Shown: positions 39,370-48,399, counted from the first letter of the stretch. The stretch: DNA of 64,000 nt from Kitasatospora sp052076145 (GCF_052076145.1 NZ_CP197246.1:3162001-3226000); one strand, 5' to 3'. A program made the numbers and translations. The notes: generated by a model not told the origin, from the sequence alone.

Positions 39370-40503
39370 GTGCCCGCAGTCACGACAGTGGCGCGGCGTG
39401 TGGGAGCGCGGGTGCGGCGCGGGCCGTTCGGGCGGTGGATGAGCCGGCTGCTGGACGGTGATCCGCAGGCCGAGCGGGGCGCGTTGGGGCTGCTGACCGC
39501 CCTCACCGGGGCGCTGACCTGGATCGCGATCGAGTACCCGGAGATCTGCCCGCCGTCCGCACTGGTCTTCCCGGTGATCTGCGGCGGGTTCGTGCTGCAC
39601 ACCCGGCGGCAGCTGATGCTGCTCGGGCCGGTCGCGGTGGGGCTGGTGCTGGACGTCCTGCTGCGCAGGCCCTACGGGGTGCGGCCGGGCTCGGCGCTGG
39701 TGGTCGTCGCGGCGGCCGTGGTGGTGCTGCTGACCTCGCGTTACCGGACCCGGCTGGGGCTGCGCGGCACCCGGGGCGACTCGATGCTGCTGGAGCTCGC
39801 GGAGCGCACCCGGGCGCTCGGGCGGCTGCCGGTGCAGCTGCTCGACTGGCAGTTCCACCGGGCACTGGCGCCCGTCAGCGGGGACTTCTTCTCCGGCGAC
39901 TTCGTGCTCAGCTCCCAGCGGCCGGAGCGCGACCTGCTGGAGGTCGTGCTGGTCGACGTCTCCGGCAAGGGCAGCCGGGCGGCGGCGCGCTCGATGCACC
40001 TCTCCGGGGCGCTGGCGATGCTGCTCGGCTCCGTACCGCCGGAGTCCTTCCTGCCGAGGGCCAACGACTACCTCTGCCGGCTCGACTGGGAGGACGAGTT
40101 CGCGACCGCCGTGCACCTCGCCCTGCGGCCCTCCAGCGGGGAGTACCGGCTGTTCCACGCCGGGCACCCGCCGACCGCCCACTACCGCCGGGCGGCGGGC
40201 GGCAGCTGGCGGCTGCTGGAGGACGGGGGCCCGGCGCTGGGCATCCTGCCGGGGGCGTCCTTCCCGGCGGCGGCCGGGCGGCTCGACCACGGCGACGGAC
40301 TGCTGCTCTACAGCGACGGCCTGGTGGAGGTACCGGGCGAGGACATCGACGCGGGCATCGCCCGGCTGCTCGTGGCGGCGGGGCCGCTGCTGCGGTACGG
40401 CTCGCCGGCGGACCCGGCGGCGGAGCTGCTGCGGACGGTCGCGGCGACCGTGGCCGACGACCGGACGGTGGTCGTGGTGCGGCGACTCGGCGCAGGGGCC
40501 TGA
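39370..40503 (+). CDS. Membrane-anchored SpoIIE-type protein phosphatase
   Basis: 377 residues. Three to four membrane helices at about 40-125 (LGLLTALTGALTWIAIEYP; LGPVAVGLVLDVLLRR; SALVVVAAAVVVLLTS) are followed by the PP2C domain (about 155-375) with SGDFFSGDFVLSS, LVDVSGKGSRAAARSMHL, FHAGHPPTAHYRR and LYSDGLVEVPGEDIDAG. The last Asp pair is DDRTVVVVRR. It presumably dephosphorylates an anti-anti-sigma protein in response to a membrane signal. GTG start with GGAGG upstream. It precedes another phosphatase and a conservon. Confidence 0.9.
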   Translation: MPAVTTVARRVGARVRRGPFGRWMSRLLDGDPQAERGALGLLTALTGALTWIAIEYPEICPPSALVFPVICGGFVLHTRRQLMLLGPVAVGLVLDVLLRRPYGVRPGSALVVVAAAVVVLLTSRYRTRLGLRGTRGDSMLLELAERTRALGRLPVQLLDWQFHRALAPVSGDFFSGDFVLSSQRPERDLLEVVLVDVSGKGSRAAARSMHLSGALAMLLGSVPPESFLPRANDYLCRLDWEDEFATAVHLALRPSSGEYRLFHAGHPPTAHYRRAAGGSWRLLEDGGPALGILPGASFPAAAGRLDHGDGLLLYSDGLVEVPGEDIDAGIARLLVAAGPLLRYGSPADPAAELLRTVAATVADDRTVVVVRRLGAGA

Positions 40504-40606
40504 GGCAGCGGGGCCCGAGGCAGCGGGGCCCGAGGCAGCGGCGGCAGCGGCGGTCGCGTGCGGCCCGCACGGCGTGGCGGGGTCGTAGAACCGGCCATTC
40601 GGGGGC

Positions 40607-40635
40607 TTGGAAATTAGGATGTTGAGCATTACGTA
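40607..40635 (+). promoter_or_regulatory. Candidate promoter of the multidomain phosphatase gene
   Basis: TTGGAA, 17 bp, TACGTA, followed by a leader of about 30 nt. Upstream (40503-40545) are nearly three tandem copies of a GGGGCCCGAGGCAGC unit. Confidence 0.45.
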
Positions 40636-40672
40636 GTACCGGAGCGCGAGCGGGAAGGGCCGGGTACTCCCC

Positions 40673-42892
40673 ATGGACCTCAGCTCGCCGTGGCTCCCTC
40701 CTGAGGACGGGATGCGGACCCAGTCCGCCCGGACGGCGATGCGCTGCGTCCGGCTGCTGCTGCGCTGCGGGAGTGCCGCCGAGCTGCTCGGCACCATCCT
40801 GGCCGAGGGCCCCGCCTGGGTGACCGGCGAAGGTTCGGCGCTGTACCTGCTCGACGGCGACGGCATGCTGCGGCTCGCCGCCTCGCACGGCCTGCCCGAG
40901 TGGGCGCACGAGCGCTACAGCCTGGTCGACCCCGCCGGCGACCTGCCCGCCGCGCTGGCGCTGCGCCAGCGCGGCCCGGTGCTGCTCAGCCCCGAACAGA
41001 CCAGCACCGACTACCCCAACACCAGGACCGGCCGGGGCACCGGCCTGGTCGCGCTCGCCACCCTGCCGCTGCTGGTGGACGGCGCGACCGTCGGCGTGCT
41101 CGCACTGGCGCTGGCCCACCGGGGCACCGTGCCGCGCCGGGACATCGACGTGCTGGAGACGCTGGCCGAGGCCTGCGCCCACCGCCTCGCCCACCTGATC
41201 GACCACGTGCAGTCCAGCGAGCACGCCCCCGAGGGCGTCAGGGCCGGCGGGCGGCCCAGCCCGCAGCCGCTGCTGACGATCGCCGTCCGGGCCTCCGGCG
41301 TCGGCGCGTTCGAACGCGACCTGGTCACCGGCGAGACCACCTGGGACACCCGGGCGTACGAGATCTTCGGCCTGGAGCCGCCGCCCGAGACCGCGCCCGC
41401 ACCGGACTTCGCCGAGCTGGTGCACCCGGAGGACCTGCCCGATCTCCAGGCCGGGATGGTCGAGGCGCTGGCCTCCGGCGGGCCGTACCGGCTGAGCTAC
41501 CGGGTGGTGCGGGCGGACGGCGCGGTCGTCCCGGTCGAGGAGAACGGCGAGGTGCTGCTGGACCTGCACGGGCGGCCGGTGCGCGTCGCCGGGCTGCTCG
41601 GCGACCGGCACCGGGGCGGTCCCCCCGGGCCGCCACCGGCCGCCGGGCCCGCGCCCACCGTCGCCGGGGCCCGTTCGGCGCTGCTGCTGTCGCTGACCAG
41701 CACGCTCTCCCGGGCGATCACCGTCCGGGACGTCACCACCGCGCTCACCGACATAGCCCGCCCGGCCCTGGGCGCGGCCAGCGTGGTGCTCGACCTGGTG
41801 GAGGAGGGCCGGCTGCTGCCCGTCTCGCACACCGTCTACGGCGGCCCGTACCGGAGCGAGCTGAGCCGGCTGCACGACCTCTCCGCCGGAGTCATGCAGC
41901 ACGCGCTGACGGTGGCGACCCCGCTGTTCAGCGAGCCCGGCGGGCCCGGCGCGCCGCCGAGCGGCAACCCGCTGGCGCCGACCGCCTGGGCGGTGCTGCC
42001 GCTGGTCGCCTCCGGGCGGCAGGTCGGCTCCTGCCTGATCACCTTCGCCACCTCACGGGTCTTCAGCCGCGAGGACCGCACCATGTACTCCGCCTTCGCG
42101 GGCGTCCTCGCGCAGTCCCTGGAGCGGGCCCGGCTCTACGACACCCACCACCACCGGGCGACGGAGCTCCAGCGCGCGATGCTGCCGCGCAGCCTGCCCC
42201 GGCTGCCCGGCACGGCCACCGCCGCCCGCTACCTGCCCAGCACCGAGGGCATGCAGATCGGCGGCGACTGGTACGACCTGCTGCGGCTGCCCGGCGGGCT
42301 GGTCGGGCTGGTGATCGGCGACGTGCAGGGCCACAACGCCGAGGCGACGGCCGTGATGGGCCAGCTGCGCAGCGGCCTGCGGGCGTACGCGACCGACGGG
42401 CACGACCCGGCCGCCACCCTGGCCCGGACCAGCCGGCTGCTCGCGGAGCTGGACACCGACCTCTTCGCGACCTGCCTCTACCTCACCCTCGACCCGGCCA
42501 GCGGCGAGCTGCGCGGCGCCCGCGCCGGGCACCCGCCACCGGTCCGGCTCTCCGGCGGCCGGGCCGTCGAGCTGGAGCTGCCCGGCGGCCCGCCGCTCGG
42601 GGTCGACCCGGGCGGTGCGTACCCGCTGTCGACCGGCAGCCTGGCGCACGGCGAGACCCTGCTGGTGTACACCGACGGCCTGGTCGAGGACCGCGGCGAG
42701 GACTACGACGAGTCGGTGCAGCGGATGCTCGGCGGCCTGGAGCTCTGGACCAGGCAAGCCGACCCGGCCGACGCCTCGGCCTCCGGCCTGGAGCGGCTCG
42801 CCGATCTGCTCACCCTGAACGTCACCGAGCGGCACTCGCGACCGGACGACGTCGCCCTGCTCCTGCTGCACCGGATCGCGCCGACTGGCTGA
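40673..42892 (+). CDS. GAF-PAS-GAF-SpoIIE phosphatase
   Basis: 739 residues, soluble. An N-terminal GAF domain covers about 20-180 (LYLLDGDGMLRLAASHGLPE), a PAS domain about 200-310 (GVGAFERDLVTGETTWDTRA; HPEDLPDLQAGM), a second GAF about 340-500, and SpoIIE about 530-735 (QIGGDWYDLLRLPGG; IGDVQGHNAEATAVM; RAGHPPPVRL; YTDGLVEDRGEDYD; DDVALLLLH). This architecture is common in streptomycetes, where many such phosphatases respond to small ligands or redox. A histidine-kinase-like anti-sigma domain is not included. It lies directly before the conservon. Confidence 0.92.
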   Translation: MDLSSPWLPPEDGMRTQSARTAMRCVRLLLRCGSAAELLGTILAEGPAWVTGEGSALYLLDGDGMLRLAASHGLPEWAHERYSLVDPAGDLPAALALRQRGPVLLSPEQTSTDYPNTRTGRGTGLVALATLPLLVDGATVGVLALALAHRGTVPRRDIDVLETLAEACAHRLAHLIDHVQSSEHAPEGVRAGGRPSPQPLLTIAVRASGVGAFERDLVTGETTWDTRAYEIFGLEPPPETAPAPDFAELVHPEDLPDLQAGMVEALASGGPYRLSYRVVRADGAVVPVEENGEVLLDLHGRPVRVAGLLGDRHRGGPPGPPPAAGPAPTVAGARSALLLSLTSTLSRAITVRDVTTALTDIARPALGAASVVLDLVEEGRLLPVSHTVYGGPYRSELSRLHDLSAGVMQHALTVATPLFSEPGGPGAPPSGNPLAPTAWAVLPLVASGRQVGSCLITFATSRVFSREDRTMYSAFAGVLAQSLERARLYDTHHHRATELQRAMLPRSLPRLPGTATAARYLPSTEGMQIGGDWYDLLRLPGGLVGLVIGDVQGHNAEATAVMGQLRSGLRAYATDGHDPAATLARTSRLLAELDTDLFATCLYLTLDPASGELRGARAGHPPPVRLSGGRAVELELPGGPPLGVDPGGAYPLSTGSLAHGETLLVYTDGLVEDRGEDYDESVQRMLGGLELWTRQADPADASASGLERLADLLTLNVTERHSRPDDVALLLLHRIAPTG

Positions 42893-42996
42893 AAAGGGCT
42901 GGTCAAAGGGCTGATCCGGTGCCCATAAGGGTAAAAATTGTCGGGACCAGGTCACAGAACGTCAGAACTGTTCACCAGTAGATAGCACCATCGCCC

Positions 42997-43002
42997 TAGA
43001 AT
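42997..43002 (+). promoter_or_regulatory. -10 box of a probably leaderless cvnA transcript
   Basis: TAGAAT ends 7 nt before the GTG at 43010, placing transcription start on the start codon. No Shine-Dalgarno sequence precedes the GTG. The -35 box is poor (TTCACC, spacing 20). Confidence 0.45.
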
Positions 43003-43009
43003 TCGCGGC

Positions 43010-44503
43010 GTGACGACGACTCAGTGGTTCAGCTCCGCAGCCGGTGTGCTCGCCGCCCTTTCGGTACTGGCCGCCGCCCGGTACCACGCGGTCACCCGTA
43101 CCCTGCGCGCCCGGCTGGCCGAGCGGGACCGCGAACTCACCGTCCTGCGCGAGCAGGTGGCGGGCGAGGCCGCCCGGCGGGACGCCGAGAGCGCCGCGGT
43201 CATGCAGGAGCAGGAGCTCAACGCCTCGACCCAGCGCGCCTTCCTCAGCGTCGCCCGCCGCATCCTGGTGATGGCCCACGACCAGCAGGCCGGGCTCGAC
43301 GAGATGGAGCGCACCCACGACGACCCCGCGCTGCTGGAGGGCCTGCTCAAGGCCGACCACGCCGCCGCCCAACAGGCCCGGCTCGCCCAGACGCTGGCCG
43401 TGCTCTGCGGCGCCCGCGCCGGACGGCACTGGCCCGAGCCCGTCGCCCTGGAGGACGTGGTGCGCGGCGCGCAGTCCCGCATCCTCCCCTTCCAGCGCGT
43501 GGTGGTGCGCAGCCGGATCGAGACCGCCGTGGTCGGCGCCGCCGCCGAGGCGCTCATCCACGCCGTCGCCGAACTGCTCGACAACGCGACCCGCTACTCG
43601 CCGCCCAGCACACAGGTGTTCGTGACCCTGATGCCCGTCCACAACGGCGCCGTCATCGAGATCGACGACGGCGGCGTCGGCATGCCCGAGCACGCCGTGG
43701 AGAAGGCCGCCGCCGCCCTCGCCGGCGGCTCCACCCTGGAGGTCTCCCGACTCGGCGAGGTACCGCAGTTGGGCCTCGCGGCGGTCGGCCGGCTGGCCGA
43801 GCAGTACGGCTTCCGGGCCACCCTCAGCTCGGCGCCCTCGCCGTACGGCGGAGTCCGGGTGGTGGTGCTGCTCCCGCACGCGCTGCTCACCGAACCGCTG
43901 CCGACGCCGCTGCCGGGCGGCTTCGAGGAGGACTTCCGGGGCGACTTCCCGGGCAACTTCCCTGGCGACTACCAGCAGACCTTCCCGGACGGCTTCCAGG
44001 ACAGCTTCCAGGAGCCCTTCGTGCAGGAGGCCGCCCCGCCGCTCCCCACCCGGGAGCGCGCCCCGGAACCAGTTCAGGAGCCCGCCCGGGAGCCCGCTCC
44101 GCCGGCCGGCGGCCTGCCGCGCCGCACCAACCGGCGCGGCGCGGCACACGCCCGGCAGCCCGACGACTTCGGCGGTGCCCCCGTACCGCCGCGCTCGGCC
44201 CGGGAGGCGCAGACCTTCATGGCGCTCTTCCAGGCCGGCACCGCCAGCGGCCGCTCGGCCGCCCGGCCGCCCGAGCCCTACCAGGCTCAGGAGCCGTACC
44301 AGGCTCAGGACCAGTCCTACGAGCCCTACCAGCCGTACGAGTCCCACGGCTCGGTCGACCCGCACCACGCGTACGACGCCCCGGACGAGTACGGCGCCCG
44401 GGACCAGTACGACGCTTCCCCCTTCACCCCCTTCACCCCGTTCGCCCCCCGATCACCCCGATCTCCCCAGCGCTCCGGAGAATTCCATGACCCCGAATCC
44501 TGA
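43010..44503 (+). CDS. cvnA: Conservon sensor histidine kinase-like protein CvnA
   Basis: 497 residues. One N-terminal membrane helix (FSSAAGVLAALSVLAAARYH), a coiled coil, then an HATPase domain with N-box AELLDNATRYSPP and G1 box DDGGVGMP. Unlike most CvnA proteins there is no large extracytoplasmic sensor region. The C-terminal 190 residues are disordered, with FPG/DF-type repeats (GDFPGNFPGDY) and Tyr/Gln/Pro repeats (PYQAQEPYQAQDQSYEPYQP). Conservon A-D proteins form a membrane-associated G-protein-like complex affecting development. This is the first gene of a six-gene cvnABCDEF operon, like rar/cvn9 loci. Confidence 0.92.
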   Translation: MTTTQWFSSAAGVLAALSVLAAARYHAVTRTLRARLAERDRELTVLREQVAGEAARRDAESAAVMQEQELNASTQRAFLSVARRILVMAHDQQAGLDEMERTHDDPALLEGLLKADHAAAQQARLAQTLAVLCGARAGRHWPEPVALEDVVRGAQSRILPFQRVVVRSRIETAVVGAAAEALIHAVAELLDNATRYSPPSTQVFVTLMPVHNGAVIEIDDGGVGMPEHAVEKAAAALAGGSTLEVSRLGEVPQLGLAAVGRLAEQYGFRATLSSAPSPYGGVRVVVLLPHALLTEPLPTPLPGGFEEDFRGDFPGNFPGDYQQTFPDGFQDSFQEPFVQEAAPPLPTRERAPEPVQEPAREPAPPAGGLPRRTNRRGAAHARQPDDFGGAPVPPRSAREAQTFMALFQAGTASGRSAARPPEPYQAQEPYQAQDQSYEPYQPYESHGSVDPHHAYDAPDEYGARDQYDASPFTPFTPFAPRSPRSPQRSGEFHDPES

Positions 44504-44900
44504 CCTCGGCTGGCTGCTCGCCGACATCGTCAACGTCCCCGAGGTCCAGCACGCCGTCGTTGTCTCCAGCGACGGGCTGGAGATCGGCCGCAGCGAGCGG
44601 ATCGCCCGGGAGGACGCCGAGCGCCTCGCCGCCGCCTGTTCGGGGCTCCAGTCGCTGGCCCGGGGCGTCGCCCAGGGGTTCGGCGGGCAGCAGAGCACCA
44701 CCCGGCAGATCATCATCGAGTACGGCGGCGGCTACCTCTTCGTGGTCGCGGCCGGCGCCGGTGCGCACCTCGCGGTGGTGACCAGCGATGCCGTCGACGC
44801 CGGGCTGGTGGCCTATCAGATGCAGGTGCTGGTCGAGCGGATCGGCACCCACCTGACCAGCCCGCCCCGGGTGGAACACGCGGCCGGGGAGCTCCGTTGA
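44487..44900 (+). CDS. cvnB: Roadblock/LC7 protein CvnB
   Basis: 137 residues. LGWLLADIVNVPEVQHAVVV and SSDGLEIGRSERIARED are the roadblock/longin-type start, and QIIIEYGGGYLFVVAAGAGA the central strand. Such proteins bind small GTPases as activators or scaffolds; here the partner should be CvnD. The ATG at 44487 lies inside the end of cvnA (17-bp overlap) and follows CGGAGAA. Confidence 0.93.
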   Translation: MTPNPDLGWLLADIVNVPEVQHAVVVSSDGLEIGRSERIAREDAERLAAACSGLQSLARGVAQGFGGQQSTTRQIIIEYGGGYLFVVAAGAGAHLAVVTSDAVDAGLVAYQMQVLVERIGTHLTSPPRVEHAAGELR

Positions 44901-45262
44901 GCGGCCCCGTCCGGCCGTACGTGATCACCGGGGGCCGCAGCCGCCCGAGCCGGAACGTGCTCGCCCTGGAGAGCCTGGTCAGCGCCGCCCCGACGGCCGG
45001 GCCGGGCCTCGGCGAGCTGCCCGAGACCGAGGAGGGCACGCTCAACCGCGAGCACCTGCGCATCCTCGCGCTCTGCCGCAAGCTGCTCTCCGTCGCCGAG
45101 ATCGCCGCCCATCTGCGGCTGCCGCTCGGCGTCGTGAAGGTGCTGATCGGCGACCTCTGGGATCTCGGCGCCGTCCATGTGATACCGCCCGTGCCGCAGG
45201 CCGAGCGGCTGCCCGCCACGCTCCTGGAGGAGGTACTCGTTGGCCTCCGCCAACTCCGCTGA
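44897..45262 (+). CDS. cvnC: DUF742 protein CvnC
   Basis: 121 residues. VRPYVITGGRSRP is the DUF742 start signature, and LCRKLLSVAEIAAHLRLPLG followed by VVKVLIGDLWDLGAV is its winged-helix-like part. It is a conservon component of unclear biochemical role. The TTG start forms TTGA with the cvnB stop. Confidence 0.93.
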   Translation: MSGPVRPYVITGGRSRPSRNVLALESLVSAAPTAGPGLGELPETEEGTLNREHLRILALCRKLLSVAEIAAHLRLPLGVVKVLIGDLWDLGAVHVIPPVPQAERLPATLLEEVLVGLRQLR

Positions 45263-45875
45263 GTCGTCCGAGCTGTCCGAGCTGTCCGCTGCCGAACCGG
45301 ACTACCTGCCGTCGACCGTCCGGGGTGCGGTGAAGATCCTCGTCACCGGCCCGTTCGGCGTCGGGAAGACCACCCTGGTCGGCTCGTTGAGCGAGATCGC
45401 GCCGCTGCGCACCGAGGAGACGATGACGGCCGCCGGAGCCGGCGTGGACGACCTCACCGGCCGCCCCGGCAAGGCGTCCACGACCGTCGCGCTCGACTTC
45501 GGCCGGATCACCCTCAACCCCCGGCTGGCGCTCTACCTCTTCGGCACCCCCGGCCAGCAGCGCTTCTGGCCGCTCTGGGAGGACCTCTCGCGCGGGGCGC
45601 TCGGGGCGATCGCGCTGATCGACACCCGGCGGATCGAGGAGAGCTTCGACGTGCTGGGGCGGCTGGAGGAGCAGCAGATCCCGTTCGCGATCGCCGTCAA
45701 CGCCTTCCCCGACAGCCCTGACCACCCCGAGGAGGAGCTCCGGGAGGCACTCGACCTGCTCCCCGGCGTGCCGATCCTGCGCTGCGACGCCCGGGACCGC
45801 CAGGGCGCGTACGACCTGCTGATCGACTTCGTCGCCCACCTGCACGCGACCGCCGTTCTGGAGCCCCGAGCATGA
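45240..45875 (+). CDS. cvnD: Small Ras-like GTPase CvnD
   Basis: 211 residues. P-loop GPFGVGKTT, switch region TTVALDFGRI and G3 GTPGQQRFW are intact; the base-recognition motif is NAFPDSPD instead of NKxD, as in MglA-like prokaryotic GTPases. It should cycle GDP/GTP under control of CvnB and CvnC. TTG start, overlapping cvnC by 23 bp. Confidence 0.94.
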   Translation: MASANSAESSELSELSAAEPDYLPSTVRGAVKILVTGPFGVGKTTLVGSLSEIAPLRTEETMTAAGAGVDDLTGRPGKASTTVALDFGRITLNPRLALYLFGTPGQQRFWPLWEDLSRGALGAIALIDTRRIEESFDVLGRLEEQQIPFAIAVNAFPDSPDHPEEELREALDLLPGVPILRCDARDRQGAYDLLIDFVAHLHATAVLEPRA

Positions 45876-47326
45876 CGACTCCCCGCCCCGAGCAGGCCAC
45901 CACTGCTCCGCCGCCCGGCTGCCCGGCGCACCAACCCCCGCCGGCCGTCACGCCGTTGTACGGTGCGACGGTCGCCGACGACCCGCACGGGCTGTACGCC
46001 AGGATGCGCGAGCAGCACGGCAGTGTCGCGCCGATCGAGCTGGAGCCCGGCGTCGAGGCCTGGCTGGTGCTCGGCTACGCCGAACTGCTCGAACTCACCC
46101 GCAACGAGCAGCTGTTCTCGAAGGACTCGCGCCGCTGGCGGGTGCCCCGGGAGGGCCGGCTCAAGGCCGACTCGCGGCTGCTGCCGATGACCTCGTGGCG
46201 GCCGACCCTGCTCAACCTGGACGGCGCCGAGCACCGGCGGCTGCGCGGCGCCGTCGCGCAGACGCTCGCCCGGATCGACCACCGGCAGCTGCGGCAGACC
46301 ACCGAAGCCGCCGCGAACTGCCTGATCGACAGCTGGGGCCCGGACGGCACCGCCGACCTGATCAGCCAGTACGCCCGCCGCCTGCCGCTGCTGGTCTTCA
46401 CCCGGCTGCTCGGCCTGCCCGCCGAGACCGGGCCGCACCTGATCGAGCTGATCAGTCACTTCGTGGACAGCAGCGAGAAGTCGGTGCGGGCCAATGCCGA
46501 GTTCCAGGCGATCCTGATCGACCTGGTGCGGCGCCGCCGGGCCGAACCGGGCGCCGACCTGACCTCCTGGCTGCTGGCGCACCCCGCCGGGCTGACCGAC
46601 GAGGAGGCCGTCCACCACCTGGTGGTCATCCTGGTCGCGGGCAACGAGACCACCATCAACTGGACGGGCAACACGCTGCGGCTGCTGCTCACCGACCGAC
46701 GCTTCCGGGCCACCCTGACGGGCGGGCGACTGACCGTCTCGGACGCGCTGGACGAGGTGCTCTGGCGCGACCCGCCTACGCAGAACTTCCCCGGCCGCTG
46801 GGCGACCGGCGACACCATGCTCGGCGGCCAGTACATCAGCGCGGGCGACATGCTCGTGCTCGGGCTGGCAGGGGCCAACGCCGACCCAGCCGTGCACGGT
46901 GCGGGCGGGGTCGGCGGCAACCGGGCCCACCTGGCCTGGGGCGCCGGTCAGCACGTCTGCCCGGCCCAGCACCCGGCCCGGCTGATCGTCGAGACCGCCG
47001 TCGAGACCCTGCTGCACCGCCTCCCCGATCTGCAACTCGCGGTGTCCGGGCACGAGTTGGCCTGGCGACCGTCGCCGTGGTCGCGGGCTCTCGTCTCGCT
47101 GCCCGTCCTGTACAGCGCGTTCACCCCGCCGCGCACCCCCGCACCTGAAAGGCCCGCATGGACATCCCCGGCAGTCGCGCCCCCGGCAGAGTCGACTCCA
47201 GCTCCGTCGACGCCGTCGCCCTCGACCCCTTCGGACGCGACCAGCACGCCGAGAACGCCCGCCTCCGGGCAGCCGGACCGGCGGCCCTGGTGGAACTCCC
47301 TGGCGGGGTGGTGGTCTGGGCGATAA
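45872..47326 (+). CDS. cvnE: Cytochrome P450 CvnE with atypical motifs and overprinted tail
   Basis: 484 residues. The I-helix reads VAGNETTINW, and the heme loop is AWGAGQHVCPAQ with Cys363. The K-helix, normally ExxR, reads DEVLWRDPP: Glu295, then Trp298 where Arg is expected and Arg299 one position later. The substrate is unknown; P450s of rar/cvn9-type operons influence aerial growth. The core ends near residue 428 (SAFTPPRTPAP). The last 56 residues, a Ser/Thr/Pro-rich tail ending WWNSLAGWWSGR, are encoded out of frame inside cvnF. It starts with ATGA overlap to cvnD. Confidence 0.9.
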   Translation: MTTPRPEQATTAPPPGCPAHQPPPAVTPLYGATVADDPHGLYARMREQHGSVAPIELEPGVEAWLVLGYAELLELTRNEQLFSKDSRRWRVPREGRLKADSRLLPMTSWRPTLLNLDGAEHRRLRGAVAQTLARIDHRQLRQTTEAAANCLIDSWGPDGTADLISQYARRLPLLVFTRLLGLPAETGPHLIELISHFVDSSEKSVRANAEFQAILIDLVRRRRAEPGADLTSWLLAHPAGLTDEEAVHHLVVILVAGNETTINWTGNTLRLLLTDRRFRATLTGGRLTVSDALDEVLWRDPPTQNFPGRWATGDTMLGGQYISAGDMLVLGLAGANADPAVHGAGGVGGNRAHLAWGAGQHVCPAQHPARLIVETAVETLLHRLPDLQLAVSGHELAWRPSPWSRALVSLPVLYSAFTPPRTPAPERPAWTSPAVAPPAESTPAPSTPSPSTPSDATSTPRTPASGQPDRRPWWNSLAGWWSGR

Positions 47327-48396
47327 CCCACCACGAGACGCTCCAGCAGCTGCTGAACGACCCCCGGGTCGGCAAGAACGCCCAGCTCTGGAACACCTTC
47401 CGGGAGGGCCGCCTGCCGGAGGGCTGGCCGCTGCTCAACTTCGTCACCGTGCCGGGCATGACGACCGCCGACGGCGAGGACCACAAGCGGCTGCGCGGGC
47501 TCGTCACCCAGGCGTTCACCCCGCGCCGGATAGCCGCCCTGCAGCCCCGGATCGAGCAGCTGACCAGCGATCTCCTCGACGACGTCGCCCAGCTGGAAGG
47601 CGACTTCGACCTGCGCGAGCACTTCGCCTACCCGCTGCCGATGCAGGTGATCGGCGAGCTGCTCGGGCTGGCGCTGGCGCAGCAGGACGAGCTGCACGAG
47701 CTCTCCGACACCATGGTCAGCAGCTCCGCCACCCCGGCCGCCGCCATCGCCGCACAGCAGGGCCTGTTCGCGCTGCTCGCCTCCGTGGTGGCCGAGAAGC
47801 GGGCCCGCCCCGGCGACGACCTGACGACCGATCTGATCGCCGCCCGGGAGGAGACCGACCGGCTCAGCGAGCAGGAGCTGGTCGGCACGCTGCTGCTGAT
47901 GCTCGTCGCCGGGCACGAGACCACGCTCAACCTGATCACCAACGCCGTCCGCGCGCTGCTGGCGCACCCGGAGCAGCTGCGGCTGGTCCTCGACGGCAAG
48001 GTCTCCTGGGCGACCGTGGTCGAGGAGACGCTGCGGTACGACTCGCCCGTCGGGCAGTTCCCGCTGCGGTACGCGATCGAGGACATCGAGGTCGGCAACG
48101 TGCTGATCCGGCGCGGCGAGGCCCTGATCGCCTCGTACGCGGCGGCCGGCCGGGACAGCGGCCACCACCCGGAGGCCGACCGCTTCGACCTCACCCGGGC
48201 ACCGGCGAAGCACCTCTCGCTCGGGCACGGGCCGCACTTCTGCCTGGGCGCGGGGCTGGCCCGGCTGGAGGCGGAGACCGCACTGCGGGAGCTCTTCGGA
48301 CGCTTCCCCGGGCTGTCGCTCGCGCCCGGGGAGGCTCCGGAGCCGATCGGGTCGTTCATCAGCAACGGCGTACGGGAGCTGCGCGTGCAGCGTTAG
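47158..48396 (+). CDS. cvnF: Cytochrome P450 CvnF
   Basis: 412 residues, canonical bacterial class I P450: I-helix LVAGHETTLNL, K-helix EETLRYDSP (ExxR intact) and heme loop LGHGPHFCLGAG with Cys362. GDDLTTDLIAAREETDRL and DHKRLRGLVTQAFTPRR are typical. The ATG at 47158 follows GAAAGG. It overlaps the preceding cvnE frame by 169 bp; residues from about 20 on (DPFGRDQHAENARLRAAG) are clearly P450 sequence, so the overlap is not a wrong start. A ferredoxin gene is not present in the operon. A strong terminator follows. Confidence 0.94.
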   Translation: MDIPGSRAPGRVDSSSVDAVALDPFGRDQHAENARLRAAGPAALVELPGGVVVWAITHHETLQQLLNDPRVGKNAQLWNTFREGRLPEGWPLLNFVTVPGMTTADGEDHKRLRGLVTQAFTPRRIAALQPRIEQLTSDLLDDVAQLEGDFDLREHFAYPLPMQVIGELLGLALAQQDELHELSDTMVSSSATPAAAIAAQQGLFALLASVVAEKRARPGDDLTTDLIAAREETDRLSEQELVGTLLLMLVAGHETTLNLITNAVRALLAHPEQLRLVLDGKVSWATVVEETLRYDSPVGQFPLRYAIEDIEVGNVLIRRGEALIASYAAAGRDSGHHPEADRFDLTRAPAKHLSLGHGPHFCLGAGLARLEAETALRELFGRFPGLSLAPGEAPEPIGSFISNGVRELRVQR

Positions 48397-48399
48397 CCA

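Noticed and set aside
45872..47326. Frameshift in cvnE causing the overlap with cvnF
   Set aside because: Codon bias stays GC-rich and the frame is open to 47326. No insertion or deletion is evident from the sequence alone, so I report it as a real overlap while noting that base calls should be checked.
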